From contig NZ_JAHXZR010000001.1 of assembly GCF_019740315.1 (NCBI RefSeq), positions 186,001-250,000 of the forward strand: a DNA stretch of 64,000 bases, in the 5' to 3' direction. The DNA comes from Oceanobacter mangrovi (lineage in GTDB: Bacteria; Pseudomonadota; Gammaproteobacteria; Pseudomonadales; Oceanobacteraceae). Of the stretch, positions 8,018 to 16,364 are shown in pieces. The notes beneath the pieces were generated by a model. It saw nothing but the letters and a program-made list of their open reading frames with translations. It searched no databases and was not told where the DNA came from. Made by a program: the position numbers and the translations under genes. The stretch's first letter is position 1. Each line of letters begins with the position of its first letter.

Positions 8018-8949
8018 AGCGGATGCTGTTGAAACGCCTGTTACAGTTGCTGTTGATGGCCTGGAGCATTGGCACCCTGACCTTTGTGCTGGTGCGCTCG
8101 CTGCCGGGCGATATGGCCTACCGGATTGCCGCCGAACGCTACGGCGATGACGCCATTACCAACGCCGCCGCCGACGCCGTGCGGGCCGAACTGGGGCTGC
8201 AGCTGCCCGCCTGGCAGCACTATCTCAACTGGCTGGGCGAACTGCTGCAGGGCAACCTCGGCAACAGTCTGGTCAGTGGTGACCCGGTGATTGACAGCCT
8301 GCAACATCAGCTCGGTTTTACCCTCGCGCTGGTCTTGGGCGGCTTGCTGGTGTCTCTGTTGCTGGCACTGCCGATTGGCTTGCTGGCGGGCTGGCAGCGT
8401 GATCGACTGGCGGATCATGTCAGCCTGCTGCTATCGACCCTGATTCGTGCCCAGCCGGTGTTCAGTGTTGGCCTGCTGCTGATTTTCCTGCTGGCGCTGA
8501 ACATTCACTGGTTGCCGGTGGCTGGCTTTGGGGAGCTGAAACAGCTGATTCTGCCTACCCTGACCCTCGGCATCAGTATGGCTGCGGTCTCCAGCCGCAT
8601 CATCCGCAACAGCACCGCCAGCGTGATTAGCTCCCCCTATTACCAGTTTGCCCGTATCAAGGGCCTCAGCCGCTGGCAGACCTTTTGTCACCACGGTGGC
8701 CGCAATATTGCTGTGCCTGTGGTCGCTTATCTGGGCATCCAGACGGTGATGCTGATCGAAGGGGTCATCATGATCGAAAGCCTGTTCGCCTGGCCCGGCA
8801 TTGGCCATGCCCTCTCGCACGCGATTTTTGCCCGTGATGTGCCGATGATCCAGGGCAGCGCGCTGCTGATGGGGGTGCTGTTTGTGCTGATCAATACCGC
8901 CGTCGACGGCCTTTGTTTGTGGCTCGATCCACGGGGGCAGGCAACATGA
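8014..8949 (+). CDS. ABC transporter permease (DppB/NikB type)
   Basis: A 311-residue inner-membrane permease with about six helices, beginning KRLLQLLLMAWSIGTLTFVL and including the periplasmic signature LGLQLPAWQHYLNWLGELLQ of the DppB/NikB family. The EAA-type cytoplasmic loop is at IKGLSRWQTFCHHGGRN. The C-terminus runs FAWPGIGHALSHAIFARD, another family block. It overlaps the genes on both sides by four bases (ATGA), so the four transport genes are translationally coupled. It forms the heterodimeric channel with the next protein. Confidence 0.93.
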   Translation: MKRMLLKRLLQLLLMAWSIGTLTFVLVRSLPGDMAYRIAAERYGDDAITNAAADAVRAELGLQLPAWQHYLNWLGELLQGNLGNSLVSGDPVIDSLQHQLGFTLALVLGGLLVSLLLALPIGLLAGWQRDRLADHVSLLLSTLIRAQPVFSVGLLLIFLLALNIHWLPVAGFGELKQLILPTLTLGISMAAVSSRIIRNSTASVISSPYYQFARIKGLSRWQTFCHHGGRNIAVPVVAYLGIQTVMLIEGVIMIESLFAWPGIGHALSHAIFARDVPMIQGSALLMGVLFVLINTAVDGLCLWLDPRGQAT

Positions 8950-9743
8950 AACGGTTTTATCAGGCGCTGTCGGCCAGCCAGTGGCTGGGCGCGATCATCC
9001 TGCTGCTGTTACTGCTGTTCGCGCTGCTGGAAGCGGCGCTGGGGAGTGCTGATCCGGCCCGCCAGGCACTCAGCCAGCGTTTGCTGCCACCGTCTGGCGA
9101 ATACTGGCTCGGCACCGACCAGTTTGGCCGCAGCAATCTTGCCCGACTGGCCCAGGCGGTGCGACTGTCGCTGTTGCTGGCGTTGCTGTCGGTCACCACT
9201 GCGGCGCTGTTCGGAGTGGTGCTGGGCGTGCTGGCAGGCTGGCGTGGCGGCTGGATCGACCGGCTGCTGGATATGCTGGTCACCACCGTACTGGCGCTGC
9301 CGGGACTGGTGCTGATCCTGCTGTTTGCCGCCATAGTGCCGGGTTCCTTTGTGCTGCTGTACATCGGCATTGCGGTGACCCTCTGGGTCGAATATTTCCG
9401 GCTGGTGCGGGCCATTACCCGCCAGCGGGTACACAGTCCGCAATTGCAGTCATCGGCCATGCTGGGGTTTGGTTATGGTTATCTGTTTCGCCGCCATATC
9501 TGGCCCTATCTGGCAGGCCAGGTGTTGACCCTGATGGCCTTTGGCGGCGGCGCCTCGGTGCTGGCGATGGCCGCCACCGGTTTTGTCTACGTCGGACTCA
9601 AGCCCCCCACCGCCGAGCTGGGGCTGATGATTGTTGAGCTGTTTCCCTTTTATGCCGAAGCCCCCTGGGTGCTGGCTCAACCCATGATTGCCCTGTTCCT
9701 GCTGGTGCTGGGCTGTAACCTGCTGGCGACCCGCAAACCATGA
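8946..9743 (+). CDS. ABC transporter permease (DppC/NikC type)
   Basis: A 265-residue second permease, about six helices. Residues YWLGTDQFGRSNLARLAQAV match the DppC/NikC signature (LGTDxxGRD-like). The start was set at the ATG at 8946, which overlaps the previous stop as ATGA; an ATG 33 bases upstream would add residues from inside the neighbouring gene. The loop MLGFGYGYLFRRHIWPYL contacts the ATPase. It partners the preceding permease. Confidence 0.92.
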   Translation: MKRFYQALSASQWLGAIILLLLLLFALLEAALGSADPARQALSQRLLPPSGEYWLGTDQFGRSNLARLAQAVRLSLLLALLSVTTAALFGVVLGVLAGWRGGWIDRLLDMLVTTVLALPGLVLILLFAAIVPGSFVLLYIGIAVTLWVEYFRLVRAITRQRVHSPQLQSSAMLGFGYGYLFRRHIWPYLAGQVLTLMAFGGGASVLAMAATGFVYVGLKPPTAELGLMIVELFPFYAEAPWVLAQPMIALFLLVLGCNLLATRKP

Positions 9744-11185
9744 AGTCACCCCTGATTGAAGTCGCTGACCTCAGCATTCAGAGTGCCGGGCAGACCATCA
9801 CCGAAGCCCTCAGCCTGACCCTGCAAGCCGGTGTGCCCCTGACCATTCTGGGCGAAACCGGCTCAGGTAAAAGTCTACTGGCGCAGGCCATTATGGGGTT
9901 ATTACCCGACGGCCTCAGCTGTCAGGGCAGTATCCGGATTGATGGCCAGTTGCTGGGCACCAGCGAGCGTCAGTCCTTGTGGGGCACCCGCATGACCCTG
10001 TTGCCGCAGGAGCCCTGGCATGCCCTCGATCCCACCATGCGCGCGGCGCAACAGGTGGTTGAAGTCCACCGGCTGGTCAACCGCCACAGCGCTGCCCGGA
10101 GCAGGCAGCTCGGCCAGCAACAGCTGACCGCGCTGGGGTTGCAGCCAGCCAGCCAACAACTGCCGTCCCAGCTGTCTGGCGGCATGGCCCAACGACTGGC
10201 GTTCGCCGCCGCGACCGCGGCCGGAGCGACGATTATTCTCGCCGACGAACCCACCAAGGGGCTGGACGCCAGCCGTCGTGACCAGCTGGTGCGCTTGCTG
10301 CAGCAACATATCGAACAGTCGTCCAGCGATAATCCGCGAGGCTTGTTGACCATCACCCACGATATTGAGGTTGCCCGCCAGCTGGGCGGCCAGATCATGG
10401 TCATGAAAGCGGGCCAGCTGCTGGAATCCGGCCCGGCCGAACAACTGCTGGTCAATCCCCGCTCTTCCTACACCCGCGCGCTGATCGACGCTCATCCGGC
10501 CAACTGGCCAGTCGAGCAGAGCAGACCGACCGGGCTGGCAGCAGAGGCCGACAAAACACCACTGCTGCAACTGCGGCAAGCCAGTCTGCGGCGCAGTGAC
10601 AAATGGCTGTTTCAACAACTCGACCTGACGCTTGCGGCAGGCGAAATCATCGGCTTGTGCGGCGACAGTGGCAGCGGCAAAAGCTCGCTGGCCGACGTCT
10701 TGCTCGAATTGCTGCCGCTCAACAGTGGCCAGCTGAGCTGGTCGGCAAGCGTGCCGCGCCAGCAAAGACTCAAGCTGTATCAGGACCCTCCGGCCTCGTT
10801 TGCCGAGCAGCTGCCACTCGGCCAATTGCTGGATGACGTCATCCGGCTGCACCGGCTCAACGCCAGCCGCTTGCCCGCCATGCTGGAGTCACTGGCGCTC
10901 GACCCCAGCCTGCTGCAACGGCCGTCCAGCGAGGTCAGTGGTGGCGAGCTACAACGTATTGCGCTGTTACGGGCCCTGTTGCTACAGCCACGACTGCTGA
11001 TTGCCGACGAACCCACCTCCCGTCTCGATCCGATCAGCGCCCGCGATGTCACCCTGCTGATGGTGCGAACCCTGCGCCGCTACCAGTGCGCCAGCGTGCT
11101 GATCAGTCACGACGAAGAGCAGCTGCGTCATAGTTGCGACCGGGTGCTGAAACTGGCCAACGGGACACTCTGTACGCTGGCCTGA
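9740..11185 (+). CDS. fused double ATPase of the peptide/nickel-type ABC importer
   Basis: A 481-residue protein carrying two complete nucleotide-binding domains in tandem. Domain 1 has Walker A GETGSGKSLLAQA, signature LSGGMAQRLAFA and Walker B ILADEPTKGLD. Domain 2 begins after about residue 275 with Walker A GDSGSGKSSLADV, signature VSGGELQRIALLRALL and Walker B LLIADEPTSRLD. It thus replaces the separate DppD/DppF or NikD/NikE pair. It starts at an ATG overlapping the stop of the permease gene. No third partner gene is needed; the operon appears to end here, 59 bases before ubiD. Confidence 0.93.
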   Translation: MKSPLIEVADLSIQSAGQTITEALSLTLQAGVPLTILGETGSGKSLLAQAIMGLLPDGLSCQGSIRIDGQLLGTSERQSLWGTRMTLLPQEPWHALDPTMRAAQQVVEVHRLVNRHSAARSRQLGQQQLTALGLQPASQQLPSQLSGGMAQRLAFAAATAAGATIILADEPTKGLDASRRDQLVRLLQQHIEQSSSDNPRGLLTITHDIEVARQLGGQIMVMKAGQLLESGPAEQLLVNPRSSYTRALIDAHPANWPVEQSRPTGLAAEADKTPLLQLRQASLRRSDKWLFQQLDLTLAAGEIIGLCGDSGSGKSSLADVLLELLPLNSGQLSWSASVPRQQRLKLYQDPPASFAEQLPLGQLLDDVIRLHRLNASRLPAMLESLALDPSLLQRPSSEVSGGELQRIALLRALLLQPRLLIADEPTSRLDPISARDVTLLMVRTLRRYQCASVLISHDEEQLRHSCDRVLKLANGTLCTLA

Positions 11186-11244
11186 ACTGGCGGCCGGTTC
11201 CGCCCACTTGCTATCATGCCACCATCTGCAAGTGAGGCACCGAA

Positions 11245-12735
11245 GTGAAATACGACGACCTGCGTGACTTTATCGATCAACTGGAAAAACAGGGCGAGCT
11301 GGTACGCGTCAGCCACCCGGTTGATCCGCATCTGGAAATCACCGAAATCGCCGACCGCACCCTGCGGGCCGGCGGCCCGGCACTGCTGTTTGAAAACCCC
11401 AAAGGCTACGGCATGCCGGTGTTGGCCAACCTGTTTGGCACTCCCAAGCGGGTCGCCATGGGTATGGGCGAGGAGTCGGTGGAAGCGCTGCGGGAAGTCG
11501 GCAAGCTGCTGGCATTCCTGAAAGAGCCTGAGCCACCCAAAGGCATGAAAGACGCCTGGGAAAAACTGCCGGTGTTCAAAAAGGTGCTGACCATGGGGCC
11601 AAAGGAAGTCCGCAAGGCCGCCTGTCAGGAAGTGGTGATTGAAGGCGACGCGGTGGATCTGTCGACCATTCCGGTGATGAAGTGCTGGCCCGGTGATGCC
11701 GCACCACTGATCACCTGGCCGTTGGTCATCACCAAGGGGCCCAACAAGGAGCGCCACAATCTGGGGATTTACCGCCAGCAGGTGATCGGCAAGAACCGCG
11801 TCATCATGCGCTGGCTCAGCCATCGTGGCGGAGCACTGGATTTCCAGGAGTGGCAAAAAGCCCATCCGGGCAAGCCTTTCCCCGTCACTGTTGCTCTGGG
11901 AGCTGACCCGGCGACGATTCTGGGCGCTGTCACCCCCGTGCCAGACACGCTCAGCGAATACGCCTTTGCCGGACTGCTGCGCGACAGCAAAACCGAGCTG
12001 GTGAAAAGCATCGGCAACGATCTGCTGGTGCCAGCCTCAGCGGAAATCGTGCTGGAAGGCGTGATCCACCCGGACGATATGGCACCGGAAGGACCGTATG
12101 GCGACCACACCGGTTATTACAACGAAGTCGACAGCTTCCCGGTGTTTACCGTCGAGCGTATTACCCATCGCCGCAACCCGATTTACCACAGCACCTACAC
12201 CGGCCGTCCACCGGATGAACCCGCCGTACTGGGGGTGGCGCTGAACGAGGTATTTGTACCGATTTTGCAGAAGCAATTCCCGGAAATCGTCGACTTCTAC
12301 CTGCCGCCGGAAGGCTGTTCCTACCGGCTCGCCATTGTCAGCATGAAGAAACAGTACGCCGGTCACGCCAAGCGGGTGATGATGGGCGTGTGGTCGTTCC
12401 TGCGTCAGTTCATGTACACCAAGTTTGTGATCGTGGTCGACGACGACGTCAACACCCGCGACTGGAAAGACGTGATCTGGGCCATCACCACCCGTATGGA
12501 CCCGGCCCGCGACACCACGCTGGTTGAAAACACCCCGATCGACTACCTCGACTTCGCCTCACCTGTGTCGGGGTTGGGCTCGAAAATGGGTCTCGACGCC
12601 ACCAACAAATGGCCGGGCGAAACCACCCGCGAGTGGGGCACACCGATTGTCAAAGACCCGGACGTGGTTGCTCATGTTGATGAAATCTGGGACCAGCTGG
12701 GGATTCAGCTGCCGGAGCAGGGTGGCAATATTTGA
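11245..12735 (+). CDS. ubiD: 4-hydroxy-3-polyprenylbenzoate decarboxylase
   Basis: UbiD removes the carboxyl group from polyprenyl-hydroxybenzoate in ubiquinone synthesis, using prenylated FMN made by UbiX. The 496-residue length is typical. Recognisable blocks are [19 protein letters not shown] at the N-terminus, [38 protein letters not shown] with the catalytic acidic region, and [19 protein letters not shown]. The start ATG at 11245 follows a purine-rich GTGAGGCACCGAA. The downstream flavin reductase gene, in the same direction after 143 bases, is a frequent neighbour of ubiD in related genomes. Confidence 0.97.
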   Translation: MKYDDLRDFIDQLEKQGELVRVSHPVDPHLEITEIADRTLRAGGPALLFENPKGYGMPVLANLFGTPKRVAMGMGEESVEALREVGKLLAFLKEPEPPKGMKDAWEKLPVFKKVLTMGPKEVRKAACQEVVIEGDAVDLSTIPVMKCWPGDAAPLITWPLVITKGPNKERHNLGIYRQQVIGKNRVIMRWLSHRGGALDFQEWQKAHPGKPFPVTVALGADPATILGAVTPVPDTLSEYAFAGLLRDSKTELVKSIGNDLLVPASAEIVLEGVIHPDDMAPEGPYGDHTGYYNEVDSFPVFTVERITHRRNPIYHSTYTGRPPDEPAVLGVALNEVFVPILQKQFPEIVDFYLPPEGCSYRLAIVSMKKQYAGHAKRVMMGVWSFLRQFMYTKFVIVVDDDVNTRDWKDVIWAITTRMDPARDTTLVENTPIDYLDFASPVSGLGSKMGLDATNKWPGETTREWGTPIVKDPDVVAHVDEIWDQLGIQLPEQGGNI

Positions 12736-12769
12736 GTCGGGTGTCGCCAACCTGCTCCACGGACCGGAC

Positions 12770-12844
12770 GTAGGTTGGATAAACGAGCGCAGCGAGTGCC
12801 ATCCAACAGCGGATTGTCGGATGGCGCAGGCTCATCCGAACTAC
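12770..12844. repeat. REPIN-like double palindrome, copy 2
   Basis: GTAGG leads into a hairpin TTGGAT...ATCCAA (about 12774-12806), followed by a second hairpin TCGGAT...ATCCGA ending ACTAC. The first half is nearly identical to the right half of the element at 403-486 read on the other strand, including the loop arms GAGCGCAGCGAGTGCC. The second hairpin differs in stem sequence between the two copies but keeps its pairing, as expected for a selected structure. It lies between ubiD and the flavin reductase gene. Confidence 0.85.
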
Positions 12845-12878
12845 AGACAGATCTACAACACTTCACCAGAGCCAAACC

Positions 12879-13919
12879 ATGCCGCAACTCCATTTCCTGC
12901 CCGCCGATATTTCCATTTCCTGCGAGCCTGGCCAGACCATTATGGATGCCGCCAGGGCAGCGGGTATCAAAATGAAGATCGCCTGCAAAAACGGCATTTG
13001 TGAAATCTGTAAGGCCCAACTGCGACATGGCGAGGTGGAATTCAGTAATCCGATTGGCCAGCACGTGCTTGAGAAACAGAATCAGGTACTATGTTGTGTA
13101 GCCATACCGACTACAGATACCGAGATTTTTATGTCTAACGTCAAACACCCGGATGACAAACCGCAACTGAGCCTGGCGTTTCAGGTGCAGTCTGTCACCG
13201 CTGCCAACGATGAAGTCATGGTCGTCGAGCTGCTGGCTCCGGCCGGCAAGGCGCTGGATTTCCTGCCTGGCCAGTATCTGATGCTGCACGTTGAGGTGAA
13301 CGGGGAAGCCCGCCAGTTGCCCTATTCAATCGCCAGCGCTCCCGGCTCCATGACCGGCAAGGATGTACGTCTTCTGGAACTGCATATCGCCAACGCCAGC
13401 GATACCGCCGCCCAAGTGATCCAGTATCTGCAAAGCCAGCCGGTGGTAACGGCGACCTTGCCGATGGGCGACTGTTTTGTGTCGGCCAGCAAGCTTCAGG
13501 AGATTGGCGACAAGCCGATTCTGCTGATTTGTGCCGGTACCGGTTTTGCCCAGATCAAGGCGCTGGCGGAAGGCATTCTGGCGCTCAGGCCGGATCACGA
13601 AGTGCACCTGTACTGGTCCAACCGCCACAGCGGTGGTTTTTATCTGAACCAGCTGCCATTTGAGTGGGTGAAGCAGTACGGCAATGTCCATTTCCATCCG
13701 ATTCTGGAACAGGCCACGGAAGACTGGAACGGCCGCGCAGGCTGGATCTATCAGGTTATTCAGCATGACTTCGCCGATTTGTCCGGCATTCATGCCTGGG
13801 CCTGTGGTTCGCCCAACATGGTGTTCGGTACCCTCGACCAGCTCGAACCGATTGGCCTGACCGAAGCCAATCTGCATTCTGACGTCTTTGCCTGGGCCAC
13901 TCGTCCAACCAAAGACTGA
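12879..13919 (+). CDS. 2Fe-2S / flavin NAD(P)H oxidoreductase (CDP-6-deoxyglucoseen reductase-like)
   Basis: A 346-residue electron-transfer enzyme with three domains: an N-terminal plant-type ferredoxin (cysteines in ACKNGICEICKAQ near residues 35-46 and LCC near residue 72), an FAD-binding barrel (RQLPYSIASAP) and an NAD(P) domain (LLICAGTGFAQIKALAEGI). This is the layout of CDP-6-deoxy-delta-3,4-glucoseen reductase-like and phenol hydroxylase-type reductases. Genes of this type next to ubiD are common in gammaproteobacteria, but their electron acceptor is not settled. The ATG at 12879 is the only start that preserves the ferredoxin domain. Confidence 0.88.
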   Translation: MPQLHFLPADISISCEPGQTIMDAARAAGIKMKIACKNGICEICKAQLRHGEVEFSNPIGQHVLEKQNQVLCCVAIPTTDTEIFMSNVKHPDDKPQLSLAFQVQSVTAANDEVMVVELLAPAGKALDFLPGQYLMLHVEVNGEARQLPYSIASAPGSMTGKDVRLLELHIANASDTAAQVIQYLQSQPVVTATLPMGDCFVSASKLQEIGDKPILLICAGTGFAQIKALAEGILALRPDHEVHLYWSNRHSGGFYLNQLPFEWVKQYGNVHFHPILEQATEDWNGRAGWIYQVIQHDFADLSGIHAWACGSPNMVFGTLDQLEPIGLTEANLHSDVFAWATRPTKD

Positions 13920-14097
13920 CTTCGCCCAGCTGTGGCAGCGTGCTGGTTGCCATGGCTGTTCCCTCTCTGACAGTCGTTATCTGACGGCCTGTTCAGTCCA
14001 ATTCCGATAGTGCAAACTTTTGTCACTATTTTGGCCCTGAACTGTGGTAGAAAACTGCTACGGTGACGTGCCGATCGGCTATTCAAGGAGATAAAGC

Positions 14098-14946
14098 GTG
14101 GATTCCCTCAACGAACTGCAAAATTCGATTTCCGCCCAGGACATCTGGTCTAACTACCTGCTGCCCTGGGGCACCCAGATTATCATTGCCATCCTGGTCT
14201 TTATCATTGGTCGTTTTATCGCCAAATTGCTGCTGAAAGGCGTCAATGGTGCCTTGACCAAGGCCAAGGTCGATCCGATCCTCACCAACTTCGTCAGCAC
14301 CGTGCTGAATGCGCTGTTGCTGGTACTGGTAATCGTGATTTCGCTGTCGCAGCTGGGTCTGGAAACCGCCTCGCTGATCACCTTGCTGGGTGCCGCCGGT
14401 CTGGCCGTTGGCCTGGCGCTGAAAGATTCGCTGTCGCACTTCGCGGCAGGTGTGATGCTGATCCTGTTCCGTCCTTTCAAAGTCGGTGACTATGTCGAAG
14501 TCGATGGCGTCGCTGGTTCGGTAGACCGCATCACCATCTTCAGCACCCGTCTGAAAACCCCGGATAACCGCGTGGTGACTGTGCCCAACTCCAATGTGTT
14601 TGGTAACACCATGGTGAACTTCTCAGAAGAATCGACCCGCCGCCTGGATCTGATCATTGGTATTTCCTACGGCAGCGATCTGCTCAAAGCCAAACAGATT
14701 CTGAAGGACATTCTGGAAGCCGAACCACGGGTGCTGAAAGATCCCAACTATACCGTTGGCGTGTCCGAATTGGCCGATTCTTCAGTCAACTTTGTCGTCC
14801 GCCCGTGGGTCAACGCCGCCGATTACTGGGCCACCAAGTGGGATCTGATCGAGCGTATCAAGCTGACATTTGACGCCCAGGGTATCGAAATTCCTTTCCC
14901 TCAAATGGATGTACATCTGCACAAGGAAGATACCAGCGCAGAATAA
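14098..14946 (+). CDS. mscS: small-conductance mechanosensitive channel, MscS family
   Basis: A 282-residue inner-membrane channel that opens under membrane tension to release solutes on osmotic downshock. Three N-terminal hydrophobic helices lead to the pore-lining helix LGAAGLAVGLALKDSLSHF and the conserved FRPFKVGDYVEVDGVAGSV beta domain; VPNSNVFGNTMVNFS follows. The length is close to E. coli MscS (286). The GTG start at 14098 has AAGGAG upstream. It is followed by two strong inverted repeats (14957-15015) that probably end its transcript. Confidence 0.95.
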   Translation: MDSLNELQNSISAQDIWSNYLLPWGTQIIIAILVFIIGRFIAKLLLKGVNGALTKAKVDPILTNFVSTVLNALLLVLVIVISLSQLGLETASLITLLGAAGLAVGLALKDSLSHFAAGVMLILFRPFKVGDYVEVDGVAGSVDRITIFSTRLKTPDNRVVTVPNSNVFGNTMVNFSEESTRRLDLIIGISYGSDLLKAKQILKDILEAEPRVLKDPNYTVGVSELADSSVNFVVRPWVNAADYWATKWDLIERIKLTFDAQGIEIPFPQMDVHLHKEDTSAE

Positions 14947-14956
14947 GTGTGAAATC

Positions 14957-15015
14957 GAGCCAATTCAGTGTGAATTGGCTCAACTATGCGACCAAAGCCA
15001 TAGGGCCTTGGTCGC
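14957..15015 (+). terminator. two consecutive perfect hairpins after mscS
   Basis: GAGCCAATTCA (14957-14967) pairs perfectly with TGAATTGGCTC (14971-14981) around a three-base loop. Six bases on, GCGACCAA (14988-14995) pairs with TTGGTCGC (15008-15015), followed by TAAAAAC. The pair most likely terminates or attenuates transcription from mscS into the binding-protein gene. There is no long T-tract, so a factor-independent terminator is not certain. Confidence 0.55.
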
Positions 15016-15068
15016 TAAAAACAGCAATGATGGCGTCACAACAACAAAAAAAGTCCCAGGATTCCGCC

Positions 15069-16310
15069 ATGATTCGCTATCTCTTTGTAGCCTTGATAGG
15101 CATCAGCCTGCACGCCCACGCCCAACAATCGATCAAGCTCGGCCTCAACTATCCATCGACCGGACGCTACAAGGAACAGGGCATTGCCCAGGCCCGTGGC
15201 GCACTGATGGCGATTGAGGAAATCAACGCCGCTGGCGGTGTGCTGGGACGTCCTCTCGAATTATTGACCGCCAATACCGCTTCCAAACCCGGCCGCGCCG
15301 TTGGGAACGTCAAGGATCTTGCCGCCCAGGGCGTGTCGATGCTGTTTGGCGGTTCTTCCAGTGCAGTGGCGATTGCCGCAGGCAAGGAAGCAGCCAACCA
15401 GAACCTGATCTATTTCGGCACTCTCACCTACGCCAACGAAACCACCGATGAAGATGGCCACCGCCATATGTTCCGGGAAACCTATAACGCCTGGATGGCG
15501 GCCAAGGCACTGTCAGCCTATCTGCAAAAAGACCTCGCCAATAAACGGGTGTTCTATATCACTGCCGATTACAGCTGGGGGCACTCCACCGAATCGTCGC
15601 TGCGGATGTTTACCAAAACCACAGATTCAGTGCTGCACAAAGGCGTGCTGGTACCCTTTCCAAGACCACGCCAGTCCGATCTCGAAACCTCTCTGCAGGC
15701 AGCCGCAGACTCCGGTGCCGACGTGCTGATGCTGATCCAGTTTGGTGACGACATGGCCACGGCCCTGAATCTGGCCTACAAAATGGGCCTGAAAGACAAG
15801 ATGCAGATAGTCGTGCCAAACCTGACGCTGGGGATGGCCAAGTCGGCTGGTGCCGGGGTGCTGGAAGGTGTGATTGGTGCTGTACCCTGGTGCTGGAAAG
15901 TACCGTATCAGTTCGACTATCCGAGAGGTAAAACCTTTGTCGAAGAATTTAGCCGTCGCTACAACAAGTATCCTTCCAGCTCAGCAGCGTCCGCCTACAG
16001 TATCGTTTACCAGTTCCGCGATGCGGTTGAACGGACCAAAAGCCTTAACACCGACAAGCTGATCGCTGCGCTGGAAAACTACAGTTATGTGCTGCTGAAA
16101 GACACCCAGACCTGGCGTGACTTCGACCATCAGAACCTGCAGTCCGTCTATGTGGTGCGTGGCAAGCAGCGCGAGGAAGTATTGCAGGACAAGTATCACG
16201 AGGACTACTTCGATATCCTGCTGAAGGTGAGCGGCGACCAGGTCGCCAAGACCCGCCCTGAATGGGACGACACCCGCCGACTGGCGGGTGCACCGCTGGA
16301 ATTGCAATAA
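15069..16310 (+). CDS. branched-chain amino-acid/urea-type ABC substrate-binding protein (orphan)
   Basis: A periplasmic binding protein of the LivK/UrtA (type I, Peripla_BP_6) fold, 413 residues from the ATG at 15069. That start gives a normal cleavable signal (MIRYLFVALIGISLHAHA) and has AGGA seven bases upstream; the frame is open back to 14949 but would bury the signal. Family features: IKLGLNYPSTGRYKEQG, GALMAIEEINAAGGVLGRP and a central SSSAVAIAAGKEAA. No permease or ATPase genes lie nearby; the next gene is convergent hemY. It may serve a transporter elsewhere or act as a sensor. Confidence 0.88.
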   Translation: MIRYLFVALIGISLHAHAQQSIKLGLNYPSTGRYKEQGIAQARGALMAIEEINAAGGVLGRPLELLTANTASKPGRAVGNVKDLAAQGVSMLFGGSSSAVAIAAGKEAANQNLIYFGTLTYANETTDEDGHRHMFRETYNAWMAAKALSAYLQKDLANKRVFYITADYSWGHSTESSLRMFTKTTDSVLHKGVLVPFPRPRQSDLETSLQAAADSGADVLMLIQFGDDMATALNLAYKMGLKDKMQIVVPNLTLGMAKSAGAGVLEGVIGAVPWCWKVPYQFDYPRGKTFVEEFSRRYNKYPSSSAASAYSIVYQFRDAVERTKSLNTDKLIAALENYSYVLLKDTQTWRDFDHQNLQSVYVVRGKQREEVLQDKYHEDYFDILLKVSGDQVAKTRPEWDDTRRLAGAPLELQ

Positions 16311-16325
16311 GCTGACTTGCCGGTT

Positions 16326-16347
16326 GAGCGCTGCAGCGGCAGCGCTC
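16326..16347. terminator. bidirectional terminator hairpin between binding protein and hemY
   Basis: GAGCGCTGC (16326-16334) pairs perfectly with GCAGCGCTC (16339-16347) around a four-base loop, in the 54-base gap between two convergent genes. Its position fits a shared terminator. The T-tracts on either side are poor. Confidence 0.6.
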
Positions 16348-16364
16348 ATAAATATCCGATCAGC

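Noticed and set aside
14949-15068. Upstream extension of the orphan binding protein
   Set aside because: It would read through both hairpins and bury the signal peptide 40 residues inside the protein; the ATG at 15069 has a ribosome site.
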